Source: Immersiella caudata
Taxonomy: Eukaryota; Ascomycota; Sordariomycetes; Sordariales; Lasiosphaeriaceae
Length of the DNA: 64,000 nucleotides
Assembly: GCA_030512335.1 (NCBI GenBank)
Contig: JAULSU010000002.1
Span: forward strand, 4,712,001 to 4,776,000
Direction: 5' to 3'
Position 1 is the first letter of the stretch. The number at the start of each line of letters is the position of its first letter. The position numbers were made by a program, and so were the translations under genes. Under the pieces are notes generated by a model. That model made no database searches. It saw only the letters and a list, made by a program, of their open reading frames with translations, and had not been told where the DNA came from. This document shows positions 10,791 through 21,478 of the stretch, one piece after another.

Positions 10791-11205
10791 AGAGGCGAGA
10801 AGTGTGTTAACTCCGGAAGCAGTTGGAGGAAGGCATTGCACACCCTTTCGGGTCATGTGCAAGATGATCAACCGCGTGGTTCTGGTTCCGGGGAGGGACT
10901 CGTTGCGACAGTTCCACAAATGCTAGCACTACTTAACCTCAGGCATCGCGTTACTGATTGCGTGCCCTCCGCCCCTATCCAGACATTTGCGTTCCGTCTT
11001 CGTTCTGTGAGGGCCGACAAGGGACCGTCTGGGTGCGTTCGGCGAGGCGTCATGTTGCTCGGGCCACCACGAAGTGCAACGCATGAGGGAAACAGTGGCA
11101 GAGTTGCGGTGCTGTTCTCGCGGGAGTCTGGTTGGGCGAGGGAGCAGTTGTTTTGGGCTTGATCTTTTCCATTTGCGGCTACCAGGGTGGATCTAGCTAC
11201 CTCTC
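10791..11205. other. Intergenic, no gene seen
   Basis: About 400 bases with chance frames only, between the degraded locus and the 3' end of the reductase gene. Confidence 0.4.
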
Positions 11206-12258
11206 CTAGAGTTCGACAACCAGCTTCTCACCACTTACCCCTCTCTTCAGCTCCTCCAACCCTTTCTGAATCCCTTCCAGTCCGCCATCAATAACCCTCG
11301 GATTCGCCGGCACAATCTTCCCCTCGGCCAACCACACCGGCAGCGCCTCACCGAACAACCATGCCGCCAACTCCTGATTCTCGCCCCAGAGCTTCTCCGA
11401 ACCCACCATCTTCGGCTCGATCCCCTCAGGAATCTCCAGTCCCGCCGGCCACGGCAATGTAGTCGCAACCTTTGCCTTCGTCCCCGTCGCCTCAACCTTC
11501 TTCAAAACCTCCACCACTGGCGCTGCACTCTTCCCCGACGAAATCGGATCAACCACATACAGCGGTGCCTCTCCCGCCCCCTCAATCGCAGCCACCACCT
11601 CCTCGACCGACGTAGGCTCCGCATAATCAACCACAACGCTCGCCCCAAGCTTCCTCAACCGCTCATGGTGTTTCTTGCTGGCAGTCACCACAATATTTTC
11701 CACGCCCGAAAGCTTCGCAAGTTGAATCACCATGCTTCCCACGCCCGAGGAACCGCCCCAGACAAGCAGCGTGGGAGCATTCCCTTTGATCCTAGGACCG
11801 GCGCTGACGCTGGGGCGCGGAATACCGAGCAACTCCCACACGGCCAGCCCCGCGGTACCGGTTCCACCCGCGAGCGTCGCACCCTGCGTGAACGAGATCG
11901 AGTCCGGAAGGGGGATAATCGCGGAAAGCTTAACGACTGTATAATTCTGGAAGGAAGAGTTGCCAGAATTGCCCGAGGCCATGCCATGGGCGAGCCCCGC
12001 CACGCGCGTCCCAACGGGAAGATTGGGCGTAGAAGGGGCGACAATCTCCCCGGCAAAGTCAGTACCGAGGATGGTAGGATACGACGGAATCATGATGCCG
12101 AAGGCTTGGCGCTTCCAGTCGAGGGGGTTGAGAGCTGCGGCATGGTTTTTGACGAGAACTTCGGTGCCGTGGGCGGGGATGGGCAGGGGGGCGGGCCCGA
12201 CGATGAGTTTGGCGCCGGGGGCGTTGAGGAAGGCGGCGGTGTTGGTGAGTTGGGCCAT
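11206..12258 (-). CDS. Medium-chain dehydrogenase/reductase (trans-enoyl reductase type)
   Basis: A single 350-codon frame from ATG 12258. The N-terminal GroES-like part carries LNPLDWKRQAFG and YPTILGTDFAGEIV. The central Rossmann fold has LVWGGSSGVGSMVIQLAKLSG (nucleotide-binding GGSSGVG near residue 170), followed by KLGASVVVDY. Structural and catalytic zinc ligands of classical alcohol dehydrogenases are not apparent. That places it with the zinc-free enoyl-reductase/quinone-reductase branch of the MDR family, common in fungal secondary metabolism (ToxD/LovC-like). It likely uses NADPH. No polyketide synthase is in the window, so a pathway role cannot be inferred. The gene is intact and intron-free. 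Confidence 0.8.
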   Translation of the reverse strand: MAQLTNTAAFLNAPGAKLIVGPAPLPIPAHGTEVLVKNHAAALNPLDWKRQAFGIMIPSYPTILGTDFAGEIVAPSTPNLPVGTRVAGLAHGMASGNSGNSSFQNYTVVKLSAIIPLPDSISFTQGATLAGGTGTAGLAVWELLGIPRPSVSAGPRIKGNAPTLLVWGGSSGVGSMVIQLAKLSGVENIVVTASKKHHERLRKLGASVVVDYAEPTSVEEVVAAIEGAGEAPLYVVDPISSGKSAAPVVEVLKKVEATGTKAKVATTLPWPAGLEIPEGIEPKMVGSEKLWGENQELAAWLFGEALPVWLAEGKIVPANPRVIDGGLEGIQKGLEELKRGVSGEKLVVEL

Positions 12259-14570
12259 GAGTTCTAGGGCGCGCTGGCAGGCGGGTTTGAGGGGCGTTGG
12301 GTTTTGTGGAGGCTTGGGGGAGGTAGGTTGCGACGGGGATGATTGTCATGGGAGGCTGTGGGTGGCGGTGACGTTGTCTGTGACCATGAGGTGATGTGGA
12401 GTTGTGTAATTGTGGAGTGTGGTGTCGTGAAACTTGTGATGCTGCGATATTGGGATGTAGGGATGTTGGAACGTTGTGATGACTGTAGCGGTGAATCTTG
12501 ACTCCCTTTATACTCGGTTGTCTTTGGAGATCAGCCATATCCTGAAGCATGGCCGAATTCCCGCGGCGGTTGAGGTCCTGACTACTTCGGCCGCTCGGCG
12601 CCAAGTCCGGATTCCGTGTGTGACCAATCCGGTAGGATCTCCGGCCGGAAAACCGGCGTAATCTTTCGGCACGTAATACGACGGTATTCTTGGCGAACCA
12701 ATGACAAAGCGCTTCAAGTCACAAAGCGCGCGGGGCTCCAATTCGGACCCCGGACTTGCATGATGCTGACTCAGGCCAGGTCCGAACGGACGAGAGCACA
12801 GAAGGCTTAGATAAGTTGGTTACCCTGATGATTAACAAGACATGACTTAGCATTGATGTCTTGCGGCAGGGTAGCGAGGTTAAGAAAGAACACCCCCAAT
12901 TCGTCTCGACAAATCCTTCGGTTTTATCGTATGGGTTTGCGTCTCAACCTTCAGGCTATTTTGCTTCACGCTCATCAATGTAACTGACTTATTCCGGGTA
13001 GGCGACCATTCGTTGAGATAGCAGGCCCTCTGTCACGATGGTAAACGTGTCGGTCTGGTGCTGGAGGGCGGGTACCCCTTCCTGCTAGGAAGGCCGGGAA
13101 GGTTAAGGCCTCGAGGAAGCGCATCGTTGTTGATTGCGTCGGTACTTTGTGCTCGTGGTGTGATTGGGGGGGGGGGGGGGGGGGTTGGAAGGTGCGTGGA
13201 TTGTCTGGAATCCTTAGGCGTGTTTGGTTGAGGATTGAGGAAGCTCCGAATATTTGAAGATCAGATTTTTTTGCGCATGGGAAAATGTCGGAAATCTTGT
13301 CTTGCGGCCGGCGATTCGCACTCGGCCGTACTTTTCTCCACAGGGCAGCGATAACAAGATCGAGGGTGGAGGTTTAGGGCAGGCGAGCTTTAATTTTTGC
13401 TTTGAGAATGTGGCTGAACGTCTCCGCCGATAGCTTATGGGGCAGGCAGCTTGATGACGTCCGATGACCGCCTCGCTCTTTCCCCACAATCGACCAGTCT
13501 ACTTTTTCTCTCACCCTCAATCTCCCAGCCCGCATCTTGAGCCTATTGGTACTTCTTGAGCTCTTTCGCGGCATCTTGAATTGTCTTTTGCGTAACCAGC
13601 TGCCCTCTACGACCACTTTACTTTGAGCCAATTCCCGACAGAGGCCACTAGCTTTCTGAAATGGGCCCACAAAGCATCAGCACAGTGGAGTCACAACCGC
13701 CTCAGCGATATTGACCCGGCGATCATCAGGGCGGCTAGTCCCCCGTCGTGCCCAAGTAGGCTTCAAATGAGGGTCAGAATTTCTATTCATGTCATACCAG
13801 AAGCCTGGACGGAGTGCATACAGGCGGACGAGGACCCTGGACCGCGTGTTTAATTTCTTTGCGCCCTTTTGACCACAGTTCGGCTCGAACAGCTCTGAAA
13901 CCAGCCACTTTCGCCCCGGAATTGAGGTTCATCGAGACAGTGCGGGATGTTGTGCGGCATAGCCCTGGGGGACTCTTGGCTGCTTCTCCAACAACCCGGC
14001 GAGGGTGTTGCGCAACAGTCAGCCACCCAACCACAGCGCCCCTCTGTTTTTGGACATGTCTCCCACCCCGTTTTCTTCAAACGACTGCCTTCTCACGCCC
14101 TGCATTCGATAGCTCAGGGTTGACCGGAGCGCAACAGTCTTTGGTGGCCACTGAAAATGTGAGTTTCCATTTTACTGTATCTCGCCGCATATCGAGTTGC
14201 ACGGAGCACGATTCTGCCCCACACCGTTTCCTCGCAGTGCAATGTGTTCAGCGAGAGGTGAAGCGTGCGGGCAGTGTGGATATCACCTGCAAGGTCAGTG
14301 CAGTGGCTGAGCTGATTGGTCAATCCGGGGGTGTTTGTATCAGCCTACGGGGGACAGCATGGGGTCTTGGCCCCTTTTCAGGGATGTTGGCACCCATGAG
14401 CATGGTGTTGCAACAGGTAGACAGTTTATCGTGCAGCCACAGCCCTCCTCCCTTCCGCAGCAGCAGACGGTCTATCTGTATCTGGCATGTTGAGATGAAC
14501 GGCATGAAGTCCTGTATAAGTGTCGGGTACCCGGTCTCATCCCAACAAGTGCTTTCCCCAGACCCCAGAC
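12259..14570. other. Long intergenic stretch, no convincing gene
   Basis: About 2.3 kb. A 265-codon frame (13814-14611) and several 80-100-codon frames occur, but none has motifs, a signal peptide or codon bias like the confirmed genes. A 19-bp G run lies at 13166-13184. Confidence 0.4.
13166..13184. repeat. Poly-G tract
   Basis: Nineteen consecutive G residues in intergenic DNA; one of many long homopolymers in this window. Confidence 0.9.
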
Positions 14571-15157
14571 ATGTTTTGCCCGCCTGTCCCCGGGATAGCA
14601 ATACCCAATGAAGGCTTCAGGTCTCTTCTTGTAAGTGAAGCCCCTGACAGTGTTGATGGTTACAATGCCAGCCCGGGCGGTCAATTTGAGTTCCTCCCCG
14701 TCTCCATTATCTCCGAAGTTGTTGTCCTCAAAGGTGTTCTCCGCATCGGCCTCAAACTCGGTCTCGAGCTCGACACCAGCGGCATTGCCTCCATTCTGAA
14801 CAACGCTACCTTTTGCCTTTCTGCCGGCATCGTCGCCGGGGTGCTCGCCAACGTCGCCGAATTCATCACCAACGTCACCGACCTCGCCCTCGCCTCCTCC
14901 AGCTCTCATCACAAACGAGATGACCACTACCCTCGTATACACCGGCATCTCATGCAAATCCTCCGGCCTCATCAACTGCCCCGCCTCACTACAAACCTCT
15001 TCAACCTACAAGACAACTCTCACTCTGATCACCACTCTCCCGTCGGGTGTGGATACTACATTCCCCATCACCAAAAGTAGCAAGTGTCGAGAGTGTGGTT
15101 CCGTTTGGCACGGCAGCGAAGCAAATGGTCAGTTCAAGTGGCGTCCCGACTTCGTAA
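14571..15157 (+). pseudogene. Broken gene for a secreted, wall-protein-like protein
   Basis: Three coding-like stretches in different frames follow each other. The first (about 14640-14920) is hydrophobic, with GIASILNNATFCLSAGIVAG. The second (about 14920-15075) reads TTTLVYTGISCKSSGLINCP then ASLQTSSTYKTTLTLITTLP. The third (about 15088-15157) reads VPFGTAAKQMVSSSGVPTS and then a stop. The Thr/Ser-rich middle with paired Cys is typical of fungal secreted or GPI-anchored wall proteins, and the three parts read as one protein only if frame changes at about 14915 and 15080 are allowed. No GT-AG pair at those points restores it. I infer a pseudogene or uncorrected indels. Confidence 0.45.
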
Positions 15158-15455
15158 GTACCTCCAGCCGAGGCGACGGGGTGCGGTAGGGCACTGGTTG
15201 GAAGGGAAAACGGGTGAATTGGGAAATAAGGCGCGTGGGGACTTTAGTTGGGAGTTGGTAAGTACATCCCTTTGGGCCCTGGTAGGGTGGTGGGGCTAAC
15301 GAGGAATAGGTGTTGTTGTATACGGAGAAGGGCGGTCGTGGTGGTGAGTGAAGCGCCGAGGGTAGTGAATTGGGATCAGGTTCCGGGATGTTCCGTGGGG
15401 ACTTATAAGGAAGCGGTGGTAACGCAGCCCATTTTCAGGGTCGCTGGGGGATGAT

Positions 15456-15764
15456 GTACCCATCACCCCGAACACGACAGGCGCTGTTACCGTAGCGGGT
15501 CTCGTCTGCCTGGCGCAATTCATCGGCCGTCATCTCAAAAAAACACCGCCCGCCATCCTGCGTCTCTTGCGGTCCGTCATCAATGCTAGAACCGCCGCGC
15601 ACGCCGCCTTCGAAACCATGGTCGCCAAGAACCCCGATCCCCGAGTTGAGAGGAGAAACGCGTCCCATAAGATCTTCATCGACGCGCTCAACGCTGCCTT
15701 TGCCGCCTTGAGCGGAGACGCCGCCATCGAAGACGACGCCGCCAGCCGACTACAAACCGGATGA
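15456..15764 (+). pseudogene. Out-of-frame N-terminal part of the DUF6604 gene
   Basis: This frame reads VCLAQFIGRHLKKTPPAILR, then RSVINARTAAHAAFETMVAK and KIFIDALNAAFAAL, and stops at 15764. It matches in order the N-terminal helical DUF6604 block (leucine-rich 'PLAEFI', then 'VI..R..F', then an aspartate-rich turn and a final amphipathic helix). The neighbouring frame continues from about 15740 as ADYKPDELLLANMYGSL straight into the 844-codon ORF. So the domain is split by a one-base frame difference in a GCC/GAC-rich stretch (15720-15755). No initiation codon with the expected extreme N-terminus is visible upstream; an acceptor-like TTTTCAG lies near 15437. Confidence 0.5.
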
Positions 15765-15780
15765 ACTGCTTCTTGCGAAC

Positions 15781-18315
15781 ATGTATGGCTCGCTTACCCT
15801 CGAGGGCCAAGCTGGACGTGAAAGCGGCGAGGAATCCGATGAGGCCGGCAAACCCTCATCATCCGCGCCCGCTAGACGCGCGCAGCCGAGACCCGGAAAG
15901 GGTAAGGGTAAGAAGGGCATAAAGGGAAAGAAGAAGCAGCAGAAGGCGACACAGCCGGGCAGGGATAGCTTCGAGAATGTTCCCCTGGAGAGTTATCGCA
16001 TCATTCGCGACGAGGAGGGCATCACCAGCGACTATCTCATGGCTGTCCAAGACCTGGTGCAAGATTGGGTGGATCTCCGGCACACGCTGCAAGACATATG
16101 GCGCGAGGTGGCATACGAGGGGCTGAATGGAGCTGTCGCCGGCGCCGTCTCCAACACTGCCATTTCCGCGGTCCGTCAGGCTGCTTTGGATTTGTTCCTG
16201 GATTTCCCCGGCCACGACACGTACGAGGCTGTCGTGAATGCCATGAAACGAGACGTCGACAAGATTCAGGGGAGCTGCACCATCAGCGTTTTCGAGGTGC
16301 CCGATGACGGCTCGTCGGGCGACATGGTCCACAAGGTTTTGATCGACACCCAAGAGGAGTTCCTGATGCACGCGTACCAAGACCTCCTCGACTTTGTTGC
16401 CGACTTTCAGAAAAACCGCAGCGGCAAGCCCACGCGATGCATGCTCGCCGAGATCAAGAACTGGGACCCCAAGTTCAACCTGGAACGCGCCACGAACGAG
16501 GAGCGGATTCGATGGCGCCGGGTCTACACCATCAACTGGCTGTACGACCTCGTCAATGTCTACTCCAGCCCCGTTGTCCAACGCATCAACCTGAAAAGCG
16601 AGAGCCATGTGCTGGAAGAGGTGGAATGGTCTGTCCGGGGGGCCTGGGGTATCAAGCACCGCTGCCTCTTTGGAATCAACGAGTTCGCTGCCGATGTTAC
16701 CGCTTGGGCCATGCAGAAGCCGGGCACCGATATCCGCGGCCGTGTTCTACCTCACCATGTATTCCAGCTGCAATGCATGCTCGACTCCCTTACCGTCTCT
16801 CGGGGATGGTACATCAGCCTTCTCCGAGGCCATATTCTCACACCTCCCCCCCGTCATTACCATCCCAGGCGCGATGTCGACCTTTTCCTGGATCGAGAGG
16901 CGGAGCGGTCCGGACAGGGCTTCCTGCCAGGAGCTAACGTTCTCAAGGAGCTTTTGGAAGAGCCCCGGAGTCATCCTCGGAACTCCGGCTGCCACCGCCA
17001 ACTCATAGCCATGATCGAGGGGGCGACGTGTGACTTTGCCGATTGGCTTGGCGAGTCCAAGTACAAGCACGGCCTGGAGACGATTCCCGCTTCCCGCTTC
17101 TCCCACGTTGGCTCGAACGGTCTCTGGGAATATTCGCCCTTCCTCTGCGGTGCCGGTCTCATGGAGGGTCTGGAGGTGGCGTACCTCCTGGGCGTGCTGA
17201 TCTGGGACCATGTGACAGAGGTCGTGTACATGGTCCACCTGCACAACATGCTTGCGAAGAGAGGCTACCTCAAGGAGCCGATCGGACTCTACGCCTCCCT
17301 TGCCGAGACCTTTTTCCATTCCTTCTTCAAGGACGGGAACGCCCCCACGTCTGGTTTCCTCAAGGGATTAAGGGATCTGGTCGGACCGGCGACACCTCAC
17401 CAATCAAAGCGGAATGCGCTCGCCTCGAAGCGAGAGGTAGTCAAGACGCGCAGCAGCACGATCCACGAGCTGCTGATGCCGGACAACAATTTGATTTTCA
17501 AGACCAAGTCCATTCTCGTGGCTCTTCGCCGGGCGAACTGGATCCCGGAAAACATCCCCGACGACGACATCCCCATCCCTTCGGCTCTCAGCATACTCCG
17601 CCTGTCGGCAACGAAGCAGACCACAGACCCCGCCACAGGAAAGGCAAAACCCGAGGAGACAGCGCTGATCCGGCGTGTGAGATCTTGGCTTGGCGCTGAC
17701 TGCAGTATTGACGAGTGGCTGAACAAAACCATCGAATCCGCCCGGCAGGTCTTGGTGCGGCATAAACAGTGTAATGACGAAGCACGGAGTGCTAATACCC
17801 GAGCGGAACCCGACGTGGAAGCCGACGTGGAAGCCGACGTGGAAGCCGACAGACGCAAGGACGAGCTTCGCCGGAAAGGAGTATCGGCCGGGTTCAAGCT
17901 AGAAATCATCAAGCACGACATCCTCGACGACGTGTGCGGGAAGAACCCCCTCTCAGCTCTCAACTACGCCTGGGTCACGTCGAGAGTGCTCATGCTGATG
18001 CTCAAGATTGAAGATGCGCTGGAAACGGCGGGAAACGCTACCTACCGTCGAATCTACGAGTCAGACGCACTGGACTGTGAGAAACGGTTTCAGTTAGTTC
18101 TCGCCGCGCTAATCGGGGAGGATGAGGATTGTCTCTGCGTCATGGCGCGCGAGTTTGAGAATTCGAGGGTGGAATTCATGGATCACGTCTATTGGGACGA
18201 TCTTGGTGGTGTGGGCGGGGGTTGGGCAGCACGAAGTGATGGATGCTTGTCTGGATATGGGATTGTAGTGTTATTTAGGATACGGTCACGATGCGCCCAT
18301 CTTGGAGTCTCCTGA
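15781..18315 (+). CDS. DUF6604-family large fungal protein (probably N-terminally incomplete)
   Basis: An 844-codon frame. The first 100 residues include a basic GKGKGKKGIKGKKKQQKA stretch, as in the linker after the DUF6604 N-terminal helical block. The remainder is a long, mostly helical protein without catalytic motifs that I recognise. Near residue 680 lies a perfect DVEA repeat encoded by a 12-bp tandem repeat (17812-17847). DUF6604 proteins are large Pezizomycotina-specific proteins of unknown function. The start at 15781 is only the first ATG of this frame: coding character extends upstream in frame to about 15740 and then in another frame to about 15456, so the annotated protein lacks part of its domain. 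The C-terminal 40 residues are low in coding character and may be read-through past a lost 3' splice site. Confidence 0.6.
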   Translation: MYGSLTLEGQAGRESGEESDEAGKPSSSAPARRAQPRPGKGKGKKGIKGKKKQQKATQPGRDSFENVPLESYRIIRDEEGITSDYLMAVQDLVQDWVDLRHTLQDIWREVAYEGLNGAVAGAVSNTAISAVRQAALDLFLDFPGHDTYEAVVNAMKRDVDKIQGSCTISVFEVPDDGSSGDMVHKVLIDTQEEFLMHAYQDLLDFVADFQKNRSGKPTRCMLAEIKNWDPKFNLERATNEERIRWRRVYTINWLYDLVNVYSSPVVQRINLKSESHVLEEVEWSVRGAWGIKHRCLFGINEFAADVTAWAMQKPGTDIRGRVLPHHVFQLQCMLDSLTVSRGWYISLLRGHILTPPPRHYHPRRDVDLFLDREAERSGQGFLPGANVLKELLEEPRSHPRNSGCHRQLIAMIEGATCDFADWLGESKYKHGLETIPASRFSHVGSNGLWEYSPFLCGAGLMEGLEVAYLLGVLIWDHVTEVVYMVHLHNMLAKRGYLKEPIGLYASLAETFFHSFFKDGNAPTSGFLKGLRDLVGPATPHQSKRNALASKREVVKTRSSTIHELLMPDNNLIFKTKSILVALRRANWIPENIPDDDIPIPSALSILRLSATKQTTDPATGKAKPEETALIRRVRSWLGADCSIDEWLNKTIESARQVLVRHKQCNDEARSANTRAEPDVEADVEADVEADRRKDELRRKGVSAGFKLEIIKHDILDDVCGKNPLSALNYAWVTSRVLMLMLKIEDALETAGNATYRRIYESDALDCEKRFQLVLAALIGEDEDCLCVMAREFENSRVEFMDHVYWDDLGGVGGGWAARSDGCLSGYGIVVLFRIRSRCAHLGVS
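17812..17847 (+). repeat. 12-bp coding tandem repeat
   Basis: Unit GACGTGGAAGCC, three perfect copies, coding for DVEA repeats inside the DUF6604 protein. Confidence 0.9.
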
Positions 18316-18531
18316 GACTACCCACCTACTACAGAAGAGAAAGAAAAAAACTTCAAGGGCCTAGATAGACTCGTCGTAGACAAACTAGGCTGCTTTTGTG
18401 GAATAGAATCTACACAGCTGCAAGTAACGTGTGTCGCAACTGCAGCGATTGGACCTTCACTTTTTCACCCCAAGTCCCGGGACTCTCCGTTACACAACAA
18501 ATCCCCCTACATGCTGCTCCCCTTAAACCAA

Positions 18532-18555
18532 CCCCCCCCCCCCCCCCCCCCCCCC
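18532..18555. repeat. Poly-C tract
   Basis: Twenty-four consecutive C residues, between the DUF6604 and BTB genes (convergent 3' region). Confidence 0.9.
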
Positions 18556-18614
18556 AGCCAGGACTGTTTTCTGTATCAAAAACAAAAACGCCCACAACTG
18601 CCTCATCTACCACC

Positions 18615-19606
18615 TCAATGTCTACAACCGCACTTTGCACACCTCAACGTGTACACAGGATAATGCCCATTGCCCTCAACATAGCACTCAAACAACGCAC
18701 CGCACTGCCCATTCCGACACCGGCTCTGCTCCCTCAGCATCGCAAGACACTTCGTCACGCTCGCGCTCGTCCGCGCCTCCTGGACACGCGCTCGATTCAG
18801 GGCGGCCAGGGCCTGCTTCTGACTCTCCACGATGGCTCTCAATCCCTTGGTCGTATCCTTGAGCTGCGTCTCCAGCGTCTCGCATTTTTGCATGAGCTTC
18901 TTGATTATCTCGACACCGAAGTCGTTGAATAGGGGGTTGAGATCGTCGGCTTGGAGCAGGATGTTGAGGTTTGCGGCGGCAAAGGTGGTGATTGTGTCTT
19001 GTAGGTCCTGGTTGTTGTCGTCGCAGAGGGTGGACGCCTCTTTGACTGCGTCTGCGAGGGCTTGCGGGCTGGGGTGGTTTTCATTGGGGGCGGAGATGCT
19101 GCTTTTGACTTTGGTGCAGGCGAGCGAGGAGAGGTCCTTGATGTTGTAGTAGTCTGCGATGACGGCGACGCGGACGTGCCGGAGGATCTTGTCGTTGGTT
19201 TCGTTCCTAAGAGCAAGTGGTTGTACGGTAATCGCTTCTTCTTCAATTGCCTCGCTTGGGTGGGGTGGAGCATCGTAGTCCCCTGTATAGAGGAACTCGA
19301 CCATCCGTCTTACTGTCTCGACCTCAAAGTCCTCAACTTGAATGATGCCCAAAGTTGCCTCCTAGTGATATCCTGATTTAGCATTTTCTAGCACGATACA
19401 CTGCATCAAAAATGGTGTGCATTTTCGTTAGGTATGGTTACCTGGAAAGGCCCCCTGACGGCCGCGGCCATGAACGGAGACTGGGTGCAAACGACGACCT
19501 TGTGGACCAAAAACTCTCTGGCCTGACACACCAGCGTCAGGTCGGAATACTCTTCGCAGTTGAAGAGGTGGCCGTACTTGGCGGTTCCCAACGTGCTTGA
19601 CCCCAT
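18615..19606 (-). CDS. BTB/POZ domain protein with C-terminal Cys cluster (two exons)
   Basis: Exon 1 is 19606-19442 and exon 2 is 19361-18615. The 80-bp intron begins GTAACC and ends CTAG, phase 0. The product is 303 aa. Exon 1 has the BTB core: YSDLTLVCQAREFLVHKVVV and SPFMAAAVRGPFQ. Exon 2 continues with VETVRRMVEFLYTGDYD and ADYYNIKDLSSLACTKVK. A coiled-coil-like stretch follows (residues ~190-260), and the protein ends with a compact cluster (SRCRNGQCGALFECYV ... LRCAKCGCRH) that could bind zinc. BTB domains mediate dimerisation and often cullin-3 adaptor roles. The fungal two-exon BTB family is large and mostly uncharacterised. ATG 19606 is chosen because MGSSTLGTAKYGHLFN directly precedes the BTB core. 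Confidence 0.75.
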
Positions 19607-19931
19607 TGCTTCAGCGACGACGATGAGGCTTAAAGAAGAGGCAACAGGGAAACTCTCAGCTCGGGAAAACAAGAAAAAAAATTACAGGGGAAAGTTCTTA
19701 TGCCGTGATAGTAATGTGGCTGAAATAAGCGCGAAACCGATAAACCCCACCTCAAGGAAGGCTTCAAGCCGTGTAACCCAAACTGCTTTGGATTCTGACT
19801 TTCGTGGCTTGCAGCCACAAATAAACGCTACGCAACAAAAAGCGTAAACCATTATGGTGCCCCTGTTCGAAATAGGTATCAAAAAGTGAAAACCAACGCG
19901 ATATCATTAATCAGCCAATAACCCTCCTCCG

Positions 19932-20575
19932 TCATTTCAAGCAGCCTTCAACCTCCCCACCACCGCCCCCATCAAATCCATCGCCAACTCCACCTTCTCC
20001 ACAACCAACCCCTGAGACGCGCTCATTCTCCCGCAACATCTCCATCCGACACGCCGGACACAGAATCACCGCCTCCCTCAACTCCGCCAGCCGCTCCTCC
20101 TCCCAACAAAGCTGAATTAACTCCACCATGTGCTCCATCGGCTAGGACTCCTCAAAAAGACTTTGGGTCGCCATAGTACTTTAATAGCATCTGTCCCATC
20201 CTGCGGAAGGAGATGTCGCTTAGGTGGGCGATGTCGTAGTAGTCCGCGAGAAGGAGGAGGCGGGCGAAGAGCGGAGGTTCGACAAAGATGGAAGATAGTT
20301 TGGTCCAGAGGGTGTCGTGGTTGGGTTGGGCGGCTGGGGTTGGGGGTGGGAGTGGGAGTGGTGGCTAGGCTGGTTGATAGGGTGCCGAAAACCGTGCTGG
20401 TTGCGACGGCGGAAGCTGGCGCGTTGAGGTGGTTCCGAACGAGGGAGTGACTACCATGGGCGACCCAAAGGTACTCGCGGTTGCTATCACCGTAAAAGCG
20501 GCCGGAGACATGCATTGAATCTCCGGAAACATCAGAGTGCGGCGCAGCCACACAGCTGCAATCCTTGCGAACCAT
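19932..20575 (-). pseudogene. Second BTB-like gene, frameshifted
   Basis: On the minus strand about 20340-20152 reads LFARLLLLADYYDIAHLSDI then MGQMLLKYYGDPKSF and hits a stop. A different frame continues at once with MEHMVELIQLCWEEERLAEL and CPACRMEMLRENERV to a stop at 19932. The ADYYDI block corresponds to ADYYNIKDLSS of the intact BTB gene 300 bp away. Farther upstream (to 20575) another frame shows GDSNREYLWVAHGSHSLVRN, plausible as the start of a BTB fold. No GT-AG pair bridges the break near 20150. It is most simply a decayed tandem paralogue of the BTB gene, or one damaged by uncorrected indels. Confidence 0.5.
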
Positions 20576-21421
20576 TCCTACTTGAGAAGTACGTCACCAT
20601 GGGATGCTGACGGTGCAGCCATACGCCGCGCGCATTGTGCCTTGTTCCAGGACATCATTCAGACTATTGGACCGGCAAAGGCGATGGAGATACTGTGCAC
20701 GTTTCTACTAATTACAGATGGCATACTACGATTACCCGCCACAGTTCGACGTCTCTGTGGAAGCGAGTGTCTCGTTGCCAATCGTTGTAAATATCCTGAG
20801 CCAGCGGAAGGGCTTTACGACGGTGGTAGTACTAACGGGAGCACATCTTATCGTGGTGAGAGCAATCATAGTTCTATTCCTCTAGGGAACGGAGCGGTCG
20901 TTGTTGGGTAACTCGTGGTAGGCTATTGCGCAGTCCATAACAGAGAAAACTTTAACTGCGTTGGCCACTAGTTTGGATAGCACTGATGCAGAGGTTGAGA
21001 AAAGTCTGGAGAAGTCTAGAGAAGTCGGGGGTGGGGAGGGTTGTTGAGGGGGTTGTGAGGAGGAGGCATTGAATTGACCCATAGCTCCCCCGTGCCGCGT
21101 TACCCCTCTGCTCAGAGCGCAGGTTCCCGATGTGCAGATACGCGGGTTTCGTTGTCGCAAGGGGGTTAGTCAGCGCCTTGGTGTGAGCTGCATCTTCACA
21201 AGCCGACTCGCCGGGATGGAAAGGAGGGGTAGCTTGGGCTGCATTTACCATGCGTCGCCAAGGGGTGCTCAAATCCTGGGGCCACTCCGTTGCTGACTAT
21301 TAACGGCATACAGACGCGTGGGAGGATCACCCATGTGGTGCTTTAAGGGGGGACGCATCGCCACCGATACCTGGCTCTGCAACGCTCTCAGCTGTTCAGA
21401 CCAAAGTACATCCTATTTCGA
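20576..21421. other. Intergenic, no gene seen
   Basis: About 850 bases with only chance frames on both strands. The last 60 bases run into a tandem repeat before the SnoaL-like gene. Confidence 0.4.
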
Positions 21422-21478
21422 CAGTCGCCAACAGTCAGTCACCAACAGTCAGTCGCCAACAGTCAGTTGCCAGCAGTC
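21422..21478 (+). repeat. 14-bp tandem repeat abutting a start codon
   Basis: About four imperfect copies of CAGTCAGTCGCCAA end directly at the ATG of the SnoaL-like gene, so the repeat forms its 5' leader. Confidence 0.85.

Noticed and set aside
13814..14611. 265-codon plus-strand frame
   Set aside because: Long, but without motifs or a domain pattern, and codon use is unlike the confirmed genes; overlaps another long antisense frame.
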